Assembly (NCBI GenBank): GCA_027574665.1 | Contig: CM050659.1 | Location: forward strand, 23,165,001-23,229,000 | DNA: 64,000 nt | Direction of reading: 5' to 3' | Source of the DNA: Rhynochetos jubatus | Taxonomy: Eukaryota > Chordata > Aves > Eurypygiformes > Rhynochetidae | In this document: piece after piece, positions 35,561 through 48,762 of the stretch | How the letters are laid out: each line of letters opens with the position of its first letter | Position numbering within the stretch: position 1 is the first letter of the stretch | Made by a program: the position numbers and the translations under genes | Notes under the pieces: generated by a model | Seen by the model: only the letters and a program-made list of their open reading frames with translations | Told to the model about the DNA's origin: nothing | Databases searched by the model: none

Positions 35561-38500
35561 TGGGCATTTGGGAAGGCAGGGAGAGCATTTCCTCAAAAAA
35601 ATGCCAATTCCTTGTGAGGTGACAATTCCTTGCTGTTTCTCCCCAGAAGCTCGCTGCTCCTGAGTCAGTAGGATATCTGAGTATCTACAGTTTAGTGCAC
35701 GTTTGCTTTGTCGTGATTGAAAATGGGTCTCAGCTCTGAGCCACACTAACTCGAGTGCAAACCTTCGCTAAAGTGCAAAGAACTTCACTGTATTTAAAGC
35801 ATTAGGTAGTAAAAGGATTAGGTTCTGTTGAAATTATCCAAAAGGGAGCATAAAGCAGGTGGTCTTTGGAGGGTTTAAGGATTGTCCTGTTAAGGGCCAA
35901 TGAATGTAGTTCACTTGTGTGCTAACTTAAGGGAGTATTTGTATTTCCTAGATTTTATGTGACTACTTTTATGATGCTGTCTGCTCTATGCCATCTGTTT
36001 GGCCCAATGAGCCTACTCATGTAGTACAGGTACTTTAAAACAAAATTGTAAAGAATACAGCTAGTAGCAGAGAATACTCAGGGCCTGATTCTGAAGAAAT
36101 TTTGTGGACTGCCAATGGAATAACATGTCACTTGGGATAAATTAGACCAACCCTATTATTATTGCATCTGAAAGGAAAAATGCTGCATACCTTTCACTTA
36201 GATTCTTTGCCTTTTGCGTTTTACTTCTGGTGAAAAATACCACTGCGATAGTCCAAGGGAAATTTTTGTGTCTAGGGATATATTGAAATGTTTTATTAAT
36301 CAAGTTTTCAGTGTCTTCTGACCAGGTTTGTGTCTTATTGTTGTTTACTAGCATGAAAGTATTGATTTGATACTTAGTGATGCAGGAGCTTTCTACATCC
36401 ACTAATTAAAATCTGATTGATTAATGTCTGGAAAGTAAATCCATGAGCCTCTGAAGTTTAGAAGTCTTACTGTTAACAAAAAGCATATATTTGATCTAAG
36501 CTCAATGGACAGTTCTAACTTTAAAAATGACATTTCTATGATGTTGTGTATTCTTAAGGTAAGGTTGGTGCTAGTACTGAAAACAATATTTTGGAAGGTT
36601 TGTGTCTGTAGGCAAATTACACTGACTCTTTGGGGAATCACAGAAGAATAGTATTTTATTGTGGGCACACCTGGCTCAGCTGCCCATTATTGAGTGCCTG
36701 GTGTTGTCCAGATGCCTATACTTTTAAATGTAACTAATTTTAGCAAGTCTGAATTAAGAGAATGCAAAAGCATTGTTTCTGTGAGGACTACTAAACCTTC
36801 CTAATAAAAAAAATAATCCATATATATTTGAATTAGAAAAGGCTTAGTACTTAATTGCAAAAGGTAGGCAGGAAGTATAATAGAGGCTTCTGTAATTATT
36901 TCCTGTATTTCTTCTCCTGTGTATGGTCATGTGTATGTCCAGCTGGGTTTGGATGTTTCAATGCGTTCTTGAAATACTCTGCCTTCTGCAGATTGTCTCA
37001 GTAGCAGCTGCTGTCTGTCGCACAAGCCAGGGATGGTGGGGTAGAGTAGGATTATTCCCCTTTCTCCATGAGACATAATTTTATTAGGCTGTATTGTAAA
37101 TCATAGGTTGCCTGCTGAGTACACTCTGCAGTTATGATTTTTGGTTATTGCTGCACAGAACTAGGGTTTTGTTTTTTTTTTTGCTTTAAAGTTAAAGCTT
37201 TCGAAGTTCAGCTGTATTGAGTTATTGTGTGTGAAAAACTGGTATTCAGAAGAGACATCAGCACTGATTTGCTGGAAATACCTATTGACTGCTGTCTAAC
37301 AAAGACCCAGTTAAACTCAGGCGTGTCCTACAACAACCTCGTGGATTTGTAGGTTATTCCACTAAAAGCGGGTAAGTAAACACACCTTCATCTAGGGGAA
37401 AAACTGGAATCTACTGCCCAAGGAAATATGGATGGTGTGAAAGCATCTGAACAGAATTACTGAAACAGGTTATTCATGTTTTCTGTGGGGAGAAAACACA
37501 CACAGGGACTATTGGCTTAATGCAGCTGTGGGCAGTTTAAGTTCTACCCTTACTCCCTTGTAGGAGTGTGGCTGTGTACTTTATCATATCGGTTACCTGC
37601 TTTCTTCCTTTCCATTACAGGACTAACTTGGTTCCCCAGGATTTAGTGTTTCTGGGGATCTTGTTTTAATTTTACAATGTAAGGTAATTTAGGGGCAGAG
37701 ACTGTACCTTATTTATTGCTTTTGAGTCATTTAGCTCATTTTTGGATGCCTGACAGATGATAATGTGTTTGATTGCATCATGTGGTGTACCAGGTCTGTA
37801 GGAACACAGATCTGCAACTGCTTAATGAAGTCTTAAGTTTGGTTTACTGTTTACTCATTTATCAGCAGATGCTAGCCAGAACTCAGATAATTTAAATTCT
37901 ATGAACTGGCTAAGCCAAAGGCAATATAAAACCGAGTAGCATCAGTGTACATCTAATAGTTCACACGGTGTAACGTTGTCTAGATTTTCATCATTAATGT
38001 TGCTGGCCTAAACATGGAGCACTGGGTAGAAGAAAATCTGGACAGATTTCAGCTGGAAAGTATTCATAGTATCTATATGTTCTATAGAATAACATGTTCA
38101 TGGTTGTCATTTTGCACTTGTTCTGGTACAATCCATGTTTCCCAAATGTTGAGCCCTACTGTAAACAGTCTGAAAAAAACCCCAAACAAATTCCCCCCCT
38201 ATGTAATTTGTTCTTGTGTGGGCTTTGGAAAGCTGTAGTTGTGGAAACAACAACAAATTAATTCCTAACAGAAATAATTAAGCTGGCAGCTAAAGAGACG
38301 CTCACTTTCTCAAGCACTTAAAAATTAAAAAGAAAAAGGTTTCATTTTTATTCTCCATTATTAATTTTCCCACTGAGTGAAGCTGAGTCTAGTGCAGAAA
38401 GTTATGTGCTGCTGGGATGCTGTTGGCCAGATCTGGGGACGTGATGTTTAGTCTAAATAGCAGAAGGAGGAGTACTGTATCCGTTTTCCTCCTCAGGGAC

Positions 38501-41500
38501 CTGACAGTATAGTTCATAAAAGACCTAGTTCTAGGGCACATGTTAAGTCAAGTAAATTTGCTCAAGTCACTGCTTGTCATATGCGCAGTGAACCCAACAG
38601 TGTCCGTGGATGTAGTGTCAGAAATGCAAGGAATGCGGTGCCTTTGCTTAAACTCTTGTGAAAGACATGTTAACTCACAGGTTTTGTCTTACTGTTGTAA
38701 TAGGGTTGCCTCAGTTTAATCAATTTCAGTAGGTGCTTTGGAGTCAAACTCTCCAATCATTAGTTTCAAAGGCAAAAAGACAGTCTGCTTGGCTGGGTTC
38801 TTGTGGACTAATGCTGGTGTGACAAAGGCAGCATTCAAGCTGGTGCTAACCAACACTACTATTACTTCCAGAAGAAGAGAGGACCCAGAGACACAGCTTT
38901 GTTCTCTCAGATCAGGAATATAATGAACTTACTGTCACTTACCAGCCTACTGTCAGTTGCCTGAGCCATAGCAAAGGAACATGAGCATGTTTGAAGGATG
39001 TCGTAGGTGGATACTAAAGTGTATGGGGATGGCTGTCAGCAGGAGATCTCCCTCTATGAAAATAAATGGGAGAAACAGAGTGTTGGAAGCTTCCCCTCCA
39101 AACACAGGCCTGCAAAACAAATGGAATGCAACCATGGGTAGCAGAATGTCATTGTTTGAAGGTGAAAGCAAGGAAGAAAGAGGATGAGAGAAGTGGCAGA
39201 AGAGCGACAGTAGACAGTCATAAGAGTTCTGGTAGGTAGGAAGGGCAGGATGGGAAGGAAGGAGTGCTTGGTAGTGAATGCTACCTAGAAGGAGGCTAGA
39301 GTTGGTGAACAGGCAACTACTCTTTTGATTCTTGTTGCATGTACAAATACGCAACTTTGTGATCTTTGTGAATGGGGAGTGCGTGCAGTAAAGATATTTG
39401 GCTCTATCAACTATTTCCTGTCTTGATTCATTCAAATGTCTAAGACCCTGAAGTCTGCCAACTTATTTAGGTCACAAAGAAGAAATGATGATCAGGAGAT
39501 GCTTGAGAAGCTCAAAAATTTCCAGAAAGTATCATGACTAAACTTAGAGGTTTCATGAAAAGAAGTAGAATAATGGGTAAAGTTTTCCCAGAAAGGACCA
39601 AAGAGTGCGTGTCTGGATAGATGGTGAAACCCAACTCTAATGCAGCAGTGTGAGATGCTGGGGACAGATCTGTGGCTCTTCCTGTCAGGAAAGAGGTTCA
39701 GTGGAACGTAGGTGCCCAGAAAAGCTGAGATTTCTCCAGCAGAGATGAGGTATGTCAAAGAGTTATGGAAGTACAAGAGCTTAAATGGGATGGAATGCTT
39801 ACTGAACTTTTTTGGTAATAAGGGGATTTCCAAAGAGGAGAGGTCAAATTGGTCAAGTCCAAATAATGCTAGACTGACTTTAATGTACTTGATTCTAATC
39901 TGTATTGTATCTCAGTTACATGGTTGGACAGTCACCCGAGTCAAGCAATGCTGCAAAACTTACACTGTGAAAAGGCTTGTGCCAGGTAATACAGGCACTG
40001 GGTTTTGGGGTCAGTCAGCAATTTTAGCATAGCTAAATACTAGCAAGAGAAGCAGGAGACCATCTGGTTAGGTCTGATTCAGTATCTTGCAGCTTGACAA
40101 CTTCCCATCTTCCCTTCCTCTCTAGGGAATACGTGTCTAGGTGCTGTTGCTCAGTTGCTTTTGGACTCCCAGAGCAAGATCAGGAAAGGGAGGCTGAAGG
40201 TCCCCCCAGGACACCATAGAATTTATGCCTGAGTTTTAAACAGTCCTTGGAGAAATTAAAAGAAATTGTTGTTAATGAGGATGATGGAAGCTAGAAACCA
40301 TTTTGTCTTTTAATATCTGATCCTAATCCAGCTCAGGACTCATGTGAGGATTTACAGAAATAATGTATCATTTATGAAAACAAGCAAAAGTATCAGTGAT
40401 GCAAAAAATGGAAGGGAACAGGTGAGTTAGATGCTGGTCGTGTGGAAAAAACCCATGGATTACTACAACGAGGACTTTTACAAATACAGGGTGAGGCAGA
40501 ATGAAGTGTCACAAACATGCAGCCCTCTCCCAACTCAATGAAAAGACAGAAATGAAGCTCCAAAAGCAAAGTTTTGGGATGCCAGTACCATCCCCTTTAG
40601 TTACGTGGCCAGTTCAATGCCATTACTGAGGGTTAAACTCTGAATGTGTGATGAGATCTTTGCTCTGCGTGGTATGAGTTCAGGAAGAGTTACTAGGCTG
40701 GAGTATCTAATACAACTCAAGAGAAGTTCAAAAACAGAGTTGTCTAATTGGCATCAGATAAAGGCACTGTCTGGAGATTTATGCCCATCCAAAACTCAAA
40801 CTGGTTTTCAAATTGGATTTCTGGAATTTAAAAAGAAATCTGCATAGCTATGAAAGAGAATGAATGAACTGGTATTTAGTTATGACTAATATCTTCATAA
40901 AAATGCCAGATATATTCTGTCATTAAAAGCTTTAATAATGTGGCTCAGATGGAGATGATTTGTAGGTGATTGGTTTTTTAGGTTGTATTTTTTGTGATAA
41001 ATTGTGTTTCAAAGGGCACAAGGCATAACAACACTGTAACTATTGCTTCTGAGAAAAGATAAAGGGAATATCTGAAACTTATTTTGAAATCTGGAATCAT
41101 AGCAGTGGAAGTTCAAATATTTTCCATTGTAACTGAAATAACTCAAATTTCCAAATTTCAGCTCAGTTCTTGGATCAATAGCAGGTAATAATATTCTTGT
41201 TGAGTTATCAGAAGACTTGTTCCAGAGACTTCATCTTTAGTTATATTAGACTAAATCCCAAGCTTGCAGAAGTAATTCTTCATTCCAGTAAGTACTACTG
41301 CTGTTTTCCAAATGTTACACATAAGAGGAAAAACATTTATAGGGTAATCTAGGAAGATTCAGATAACTCTTACTCATTAGAATTGTTTATTTTGTATGTC
41401 AAAATTCCCTAGAGTGCTGGAAACTTTATCCATATATCTGTGTCCATACTCAACCTGCTTTTCACTTTTCCTTTCTAAGTACATAGGTGTTTGTTGCTGT

Positions 41501-42108
41501 TGTAACAGCACTAGTCATGTAGAGCACAGGTCATCATGAGCCGTGAGGATAATGCTCTCCATATGTCAAGATGTCTGTAAAGAAACAAGTTGAGTTAAAG
41601 CACTCTATTGGACCAAAGTTTTCTGAAATGTCTGTTGTGTTGCAACCACACAAATGTTGGATTAATGGCCAGGAGGTCAGTTCTCTAAGCATTGAATAAG
41701 TAGTTTCTAAGAAACAAACCCAGAAAGACCAAGCAAATTGGGTTTTAACTGAAGCTTGTGATACGGTTTACAATGTTTTAAGTAGGGTTGGTATTTGATT
41801 CTTGCTTAATGGAAGTATCTTGATTTGTAGTTCCTGCCAGGACTTGGTCTCATATAGTTTCTGACCACATCTGTTCCAAGCCAGAGGACTAGCTGGCAAA
41901 GGAGCAGAAATTCTTTCAACAGCTCTTTGAATAAGGATCAGCTACTTTTAATTTACCATGGGATGAAAACATTTACACGGCGTTACCACAGCACAGGTGA
42001 TGTACCCTAAAGGTTCATAACCTAGTTTACTCTGTGCTAACTTGTTCACATATCCGCGTTTTAATTTTACGGTAGCTGCTTTATTGTGTGAATCAGCTGT
42101 AATTAGCA

Positions 42109-42123
42109 TGAACAATATGTTCA
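42109..42123. promoter_or_regulatory. Candidate steroid-receptor response element (GRE/PRE/ARE type)
   Basis: TGAACAATATGTTCA is a perfect palindrome around a 3-base spacer (GAACA-ATA-TGTTC), the exact half-site geometry bound by glucocorticoid, progesterone, androgen and mineralocorticoid receptor dimers. The inverted repeat extends to 8 + 8 bases (42107-42125). About 0.06 such 10-fixed-base sites are expected by chance per window of this size. The outermost T...A differs from the optimal A...T. It also contains an ACAAT SOX-like core. Neighbouring sequence (about 42.05-42.35 kb) is AT-rich with several TAATTA/TAATTR homeodomain-like sites. No gene lies next to it in the window. Confidence 0.4.
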
Positions 42124-44618
42124 TGTCATGTAAGGGAAACAAATCCTATTTTAAGAAAATTTTCATTAGATTAAATATCATTATGGTGAAACACACAATT
42201 CTGTAACTTCCTCTGAATGCTTAGCAAACAGAATTTCTAATTAAGCAAGTTTTGCTTGCCCTGTATTCCTCTTTGTATTACACAAACGGTTGGAGCAGAA
42301 AATGGTTATTAAAGCCAGGAGTGTGCTTAATAACTGGTGTGATAGAAAAGCAAATTGGTAGCTCAGTACCTTTTTAAAACAGCTGTAAAGTTTTTACTTG
42401 GTAGCAGAAGTCAATTGATTTTTTCCTTTCTTCCCTACTTTGCCTTTGCTCTGTAGTCTGAGGATATATATTTTTTTTCCTGCCACAGCTGTCTGCAAAA
42501 GAGCCAGGTTCAGCAGCTCACACCTGTGTAAGCATTTGAGGTAGAATGGTGTGAATTAGCCAAAAGCTGCTCCGTTAAATGTTATGCACTGAGGGGACTG
42601 AGGAGGGAGCTGCTACCTGGCAGGGTTTCCTGCCATATAAACTAGAAATATTTTTTAAAGTCTAAGTCTCTGATTTTTCACCTTGACAGTGTTGTGTTCG
42701 GGGCTTTCTCTAGGGAGTTATGGGGGATTTTGATTACATTGTCTAATTAGGTCATCAGTAAAACTCCTTGGCTTCTGTTCTTGGAAGCTTTGTCTCTTTT
42801 TTATATATTCATGTATTGCATCGAGACAAGATTCTGAACAACTGGGAACTTGAATGTTCCAGAATGGGGTTGACCATTTTTATCACTGCAAGTTTTACTT
42901 TCAGATGTATACAAAAGTCTCCTGACTTTTCACTTGGAAATGTTTCTCAGAAACAAAGCGTTATCTTTGCTCATTTAGATAGGGCCACAGAAAATCCTGT
43001 TCCACTGTCCAACCTGCTCAACCTGCAGAAAGCATATATTTATTTCCTGATTTTTCAGAGTGAGCATGTTGCAAATGCATGGCTTAAATATCTCGATTCT
43101 GTGGCCAGTTTCAGGTTCTTTTGTTATTTGTTCCTTGGTTTTGGTAGCTACACAAACAGAACTGTCTCTTTCTGCTTTGCAGTCCTAGGCATCTGCCTTA
43201 GGCTCTCCTCTTACCAAGAAGTAAGTTTCTAGAGCCGTGGAGCCTACAAGACATAGCGATAGCCAGTGAAATCCACCCCATTAATAAGGACTACTCAGTG
43301 TATTAATACATTAATGGGAGGGAAATTTGGGGTTCATATTGGTGTTTGTTGAACCCCTTTTCTGGTATCTTTGAAACAGAAGCAAATTCCAGTGATATAA
43401 AGACCAAACAACTGTCAGTGAGGACCCAAGACTTAGCTGGAGACATTGTCAAGTTTATCTAAAAGTTAACAGAAAGCTTCTTAAATAGAAGCTATTCTCA
43501 AAATATAATCCAAACAAGGAACATAAAACTCTTTTAGAAAATATAATCTATAGATAAAGTGGTAAATTCATAGCACATTTAGTTTTTAATCCGCTAGTTT
43601 TGACTGTGCACACTTTGGCGTCAGTAGCTCTGTGTATATGGGCTCCATTGCACAGAAGTCCGAGTCCTCCTTTGGAGAGTAAATGGGGTTCTTTCCCCTC
43701 TTAAATGCATTGGAGGGGGTAGAGTTGAAGCAGGTAGCTTCTGAGAAAGGTGGTGGTTACTCACTATATTTGAGCACCACCTTGGCCTCGGAATGAGAAT
43801 TGCTTTGGGAAAAATGGCTGCTTTGACAAAAGGAGAAAAAATGCTTCCTGTGATTAACAGGGACGACTGCCGCTACTGTTATCTGGCTTTTGTATTTTTG
43901 CTGGCAAAAGTTACGGTCCTGCTTTATTTCATTTCAGTCAGCTAGTCTCATTCAGCTCTGTGATGTAGAGGAGTCATTTATGGCTGATAACTCTCAAATA
44001 GAACAATTCATTCAGCTCCTGTACCAGTTGATTCCTTCTTATTTCCTTTTAATTCTGTCTTGTGCGTTCCTTCATCGCTATCTTAAAGATCTCATAACTG
44101 CCTGAAACCGCTCATTTTTGTGTTGCCTTATGTGTTACTGAAGACCTTATTTTTCACTGCCTGTTTTGGCTGGAAGTTTGGGAGAAATTTTGCTTGCAAA
44201 AAACCTGTCTCAATACTAAATGGTTTCAGAAGGAGAGGGAGTTGAGGGCGTAATTCAGGAGCCATTCTTGTAGATTCCAGCTATTGAATTCAACTGCCTG
44301 TGTTAATACATAATGTTATCTTGGACTTATGAGTTGGATGTGATTTTTCCTTATTGATGTGTGGCTGATTATCTTTGTTTCATGTGGCTGGAGTTCATCC
44401 AGTGAACTGTCATGGATATCTATGAATATTTTAAATATTTAAATGATAAATTCAGGTATGTTTCCAGCTTGTGTCGATAGTCAGCTGCGCTGGGACAGCC
44501 ACGAGTGGGGAATCTTCTAGTTTTACAGTACTTTGGCTTAGTCTAGTTCAAAAGTTATAGACCCAGCTTAGCAATGAGCACTACTATTATGGTATGAGAA
44601 GAAGCTACATACTATGTT

Positions 44619-44682
44619 AAACAAAAACACGAACCCAACCCCCCCAATAAACAAAACAACCAAAAATAATCAACCCCCAAAC
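44619..44682 (+). repeat. A/C-rich low-complexity tract
   Basis: About 64 bases almost free of G and poor in T, made of AAC, CAA and C-run pieces. It is a simple low-complexity tract and no transposon is recognised around it. Confidence 0.75.
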
Positions 44683-45218
44683 TAGATACTGTAAATAAAC
44701 TGTGCAATATACCCTATCGCTGCGTTCACTGCAGATGGACAGGGTGTGAATCAGTGCAGTGTTGGTTCCAGTGACTGCAATGATTCATCCTGCATTTCTT
44801 TTCTTTCCTTGCTTTCTTTTTATTTTTTTCAGCATGAATGTGGCACTTGAAGAAGTCAGGGAGAAAAAACATTTGGCTTTGGCAAGCATAACGTGGGCAG
44901 AGAGTATAAAGTTCCACACGCAGCTGTGCCAGTGTGCTCCAGTCCTAACTTACAACATTTCCTGCTCTTCCAGAACTGGCCCTGTCTTAGAGATTGCCAG
45001 TCATCACACTTTTTATGGTGGTTTTGTGCCGTGCACAAATGGGGACTAGAATGAAACCAGCAGACTAATTTTAGTTCATGATCTTAAGTTTTGAATCCAG
45101 GTCTGCAGAAGTGAAAGATTAGTGTGTATTAGCTCACTGAAAATTTGAGCCTGTTCTCCAGCTGGACTGTCTTGACCACCTGCTAACTTGTTGATATGGT
45201 GAGAGATTAGGTTCTTTG

Positions 45219-45254
45219 GGTCCAATTCTGACCTCATGTACCCTGGTGTAACTT
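45219..45254 (+). repeat. Possible ancient amniote repeat remnant
   Basis: GGTCCAATTCTGACCTCATG followed by CCCTGGTGTAACTT resembles the 'CCCAATTCTGATCTCAGTTACACTGGTGTAA' pattern of an old interspersed repeat that I associate with turtles and birds. The match is short and diverged, and the family name is not certain. A similar opening, GGGCCTGATTCTG, occurs at 36081. Confidence 0.3.
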
Positions 45255-46260
45255 AAGTGGGTTTTGTAAAATCAATTTCGATCTTCTGATATAAACTTTA
45301 ACGAGGCCTAGATTTCTCTGCGTTTTATTATTTTAAATAATACCATGGCACATTTGGTTTTGCTCGTATAACTTTTTTCCTTCCGGTTTCTCTGCTTCCT
45401 AAGCCATTCTTTATCTACTAGTCTTGTTTTCCATAATACCACCATAAAATAGCTTTCTGTGTTGTGTCTCTGCTGTGGTCTTTTATTCTTTCAGTGACCT
45501 AGAAAGTACCTAATTTCTGTGTGCATCTTCTTGGTATTGCTCTTTCTCTGCAATAATAGTTCCATGGCAATAACTCAGAGACAGGATAGAACACCCTGTT
45601 TTGTCCATGCTTCAGAAAAGCAGAATATTGGTTGTATGAGAGTGTTCTGGAGAGGATGCCATGATCCACCCACAGGCCAGCTACCTTATTTCAAATCCTT
45701 TGATGCTCTGTATGAGTCCTGACTGGAATTAGCCTCCTACCAGTTGTTTGACATGCACTTTAAGCAAGTCCCAAGACTTGCTGGGAGCAAGAGGGAGAGA
45801 CTGCCTCTTGGGTAAGTCAGTGACCTGGAATGGCTTAATTTCCTTGCTCTGACACAGATTTCCTCTCTGGTTTTGACCCTATCATTTAATTGCTCAAAGC
45901 CTGAATTATCTTATCAGTATGCTGTCTAGAGATAACAGTGCCTCCTTGCCTCCTAATAGCACTGGAAATAGGTGCGTGACAATTTGTTTGGCAAAACACA
46001 CAAAGACAATGTTGTTTTAGGACGCCTGAATCTTTGCATATCATCACCTCTGCTGGCTTCTCCAGCCCTTACAGAGGCACCAAGGTGGATTTACAGAAAT
46101 TAATTGCAACTTTCTTAGCTGTTTAGTGGCGAGAATAAAAGAATCATGTCAACATAATATTTTTCTCTAAGCGAAAGGCTGTGTTTAAACTGCAAGCAAT
46201 AGTGGAATTGCTTGCTCATTTTAAAATTTTCTTATTTAGAAGAACTAATATCTGCTTATG

Positions 46261-46281
46261 TAGAATAGAATAATAGAATAG
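46261..46281 (+). repeat. (AATAG)-like simple repeat
   Basis: TAGAATAGAATAATAGAATAG is an imperfect pentamer repeat of 21 bases. Similar tracts sometimes grow from CR1 tails, but no CR1 body precedes it here. Confidence 0.6.
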
Positions 46282-46460
46282 ATTTAATTTTGGTTTTTCT
46301 GGTCTGATACTAATGTATTAGGTGGTATTTCCTAAGAAAAATTCTCACGTAAAGAATTAAAAATCCTTATTCTTGACTTGAATAAAATTCAGGTACCTGT
46401 CTTGTTTTCAAATCAGGGTGAGAAATGTGCTGTAAAGACCTGTGAAGAGCTGAATCCTAG

Positions 46461-46475
46461 GGTGCCATCTAGTGC
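46461..46475 (-). promoter_or_regulatory. Candidate CTCF-binding core motif (minus orientation)
   Basis: On the minus strand this reads GCACTAGATGGCACC and matches 14 of 15 positions of the CTCF core, the only mismatch being G for C at position 1. The invariant-like AG.TGGC centre is intact, making it the best CTCF-like site I found. It faces the plus-oriented site at 8590-8604 across about 37.9 kb, the convergent geometry typical of loop anchors. About 0.5 one-mismatch sites are expected by chance in the window. Confidence 0.4.
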
Positions 46476-48762
46476 TTTGTCAACCAGCACATTTACTGCA
46501 ACTTCTGCACTTCTGCAGCTCACACTGTTATGCCTCTTCTCAAAGGGCTTCCTTAGAAAAGCTTATTGCAAGTTCTGAAGGTAATTAATTGATGGGGAAT
46601 GAGCTTTATTCTGCTGACTCAAAGTGCTGAGGAATGGCATGGAATAGAAAGATGAAGCCATTTTCCCCTAAACTTTACATGGTTTGAGTGAGACACTGTG
46701 AAATCCTGGACTTGAGTTGCAAGGAGAATACATTATATATAAAGACAGGTTAAACTTAAAGGATCTGATTCTTTACCTCATAGTGCTGTTTGAAAGTCAA
46801 GAAATTGGGATACGTGCACTGATGCAAAAGCAGTGTGAGTAAAAAGAAATAAAACCATAATGCTTCCATTGAAATGAGCATCTAGGAGTTTGGGAGCTAA
46901 TCCAAACTGGAGGGATCTCTTAAGTCTTCAGTATATTCTGCACTTCCAAATTTTGCAACTTCTCTCAGTGTTTTGGTTCTTCTGTCCATGAGCTCCATGA
47001 AAAAAAACCTACTGAATTTAATGGTACGACATAAGTAGCTGGGATTAAATAATTAGAGATGTCAGTTTTGATCTTTATCAGGATGTGATGTCACTATGAT
47101 AACACTGATTTTGATGAACTTTGAACTTTTTAAAATTAACACCAATGTGGGTGGTCATGGAACTGGGAGGGAAGATGTGTATTTAAAGCAGAACCTTGTA
47201 AACAACTTTATAAATATTGGCATGATCTTTTCTTTCTGTACAGTGAAGTTAACTGCATTCTTTTTGAAAGGAAATGAAATAGAAGAAAAATCTGGAAGTA
47301 CCTTTGACGTCTCCTCAATGTGGTTTTTACCTCTTTTTAACAAAGCTTTAAAAAAAAAAATCCCAAACAGTTTTCCCACATCTATTCAGTAAGTGGTCTC
47401 TGAAACCCAGATTGAAAGCTTCCCTCTGACCTGATACTGCATGTTTCCGTGTGTTTGCTTTTGACTGGGCTTCTCACATGATAAATTTTCTTCTTCTTAT
47501 CCTCAAGGAAGTGGTTTCGAATAATGAAGTAAAAGCCCTTCCTTAAGAGAACTGGTCACCAGCCCAATTAAAGAGGAGCCTCCCCTACCTCATCCTGGCG
47601 AGCAGAATGTTTTTCTGGCATCGAAGTTCTCCAGTCATGCCAAATAACCACTGTGGGATTTTGAAGGCTCTAATGGCTTTTGAAAATAATACAGTATGTA
47701 AGCCATTAAAGTACTGGCTCTGGAACTGTTTCCCAAGTAGATCTTTGTGGAAGCAAATGGCAACTGTTGCATTTTGACAGTCTTAAAGCTTCTGCTTTAA
47801 TCTCTTGTCCTTCTTAGAAATCAGCTGTTACTGGATCTCAAAGCATCTTATAAGCACCAGTGAATTAAACACTGTAGCTTGACTGAATCCCACTTTGTAT
47901 TAACTCACTGAGTGATTACAAGCAGATCACTTTTCACAAATGCAAAATAGGAATTGTAGTCCCGATTTATTTGGCATGAGTCTGTCTTTTGTTCCATTCG
48001 ACATGAGCTAGCACAGCAGGGGCACAGTTCTAGATTCAGTCCTGAGGTGCTACCGCAGCCTGGTTACCACACTGAAAGTAGTGCTGCCTTTATCAGCAGT
48101 GGTACGGGACTTCATATTCGGATATCATGGTGGAGCATCATCAAAATGAATTGGAATAGTACGAAATAATGTGTATGAAGTAATTTTGGTTTAAACTTCT
48201 ACTGTAGAAGACTTTACATGCTTTGAAGGATGCTTAAGTTCTGCGGTGGTGAATATATCACTGATACTGATGATTTATCAAACATCCTGCCCTCAATGAA
48301 TAGCCAGAATTCCTCATCTGTTTGAATCACTTGTGGCATTGCATAACCTTCAAGAAGTACATGGATACTGTTTTCAGATAACAATTCCTTTGGAGGGAGT
48401 TACTGAAAGTTATGAAAATCGAGGTTGAACCAAGGTTCATTCTTATGAACAGACATTCTCATCATAAGGAGGGAAATGAGGGAAACACTGAAGGAGTGAG
48501 GGCTTTGGACTTCTGCTCAACTAGTTTGGCTATTAAGTCAAAAGGATTTAATTTTTTCACATTCAGCCTAAGTATGAGATTGTCTTCAGTGCTGTACTCT
48601 GTTACGTGGGTCACTCACTGTGTAGCTCAGAAACAATAGTGTAGGTCTAATGAAGATAGTGGCATGGAGGTCTACAAAGGAACCTTTTTTTCAGTCTGAG
48701 TATGGCAGAGGAGTTGTTGACACTGGAGAAGGATTTATCAGTAAACGTTTATTAAATGTAGT

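Larger units (their letters stand above)
35561..48762. other. Long unique non-coding stretch
   Basis: No gene supported. The two longest non-repeat open frames, about 160 codons on the minus strand (38953-39435) and 154 codons on the plus strand (42768-43232), have no recognisable domain. The first lies opposite a purine-rich stretch, which lowers stop-codon density. Other contents are a perfect steroid-receptor-type palindrome at 42109-42123, an A/C-rich tract at 44619-44682, a possible ancient repeat remnant at 45219-45254, an (AATAG)-like tract at 46261-46281 and a CTCF-like core at 46461-46475. Confidence 0.65.

Noticed and set aside
38953..39435. 160-codon open frame on the minus strand
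   Set aside because: No domain or family resemblance. It lies opposite a purine-rich stretch that depletes stop codons by composition. One or two frames of this length are expected by chance in 64 kb of both strands.
42768..43232. 154-codon open frame on the plus strand
   Set aside because: No signal peptide, domain or motif that I recognise. Length is compatible with chance.
46261..46281. AGAATAG repeats as a CR1 tail
   Set aside because: No CR1 body or 3' untranslated sequence precedes or follows it, so it is called a simple repeat.
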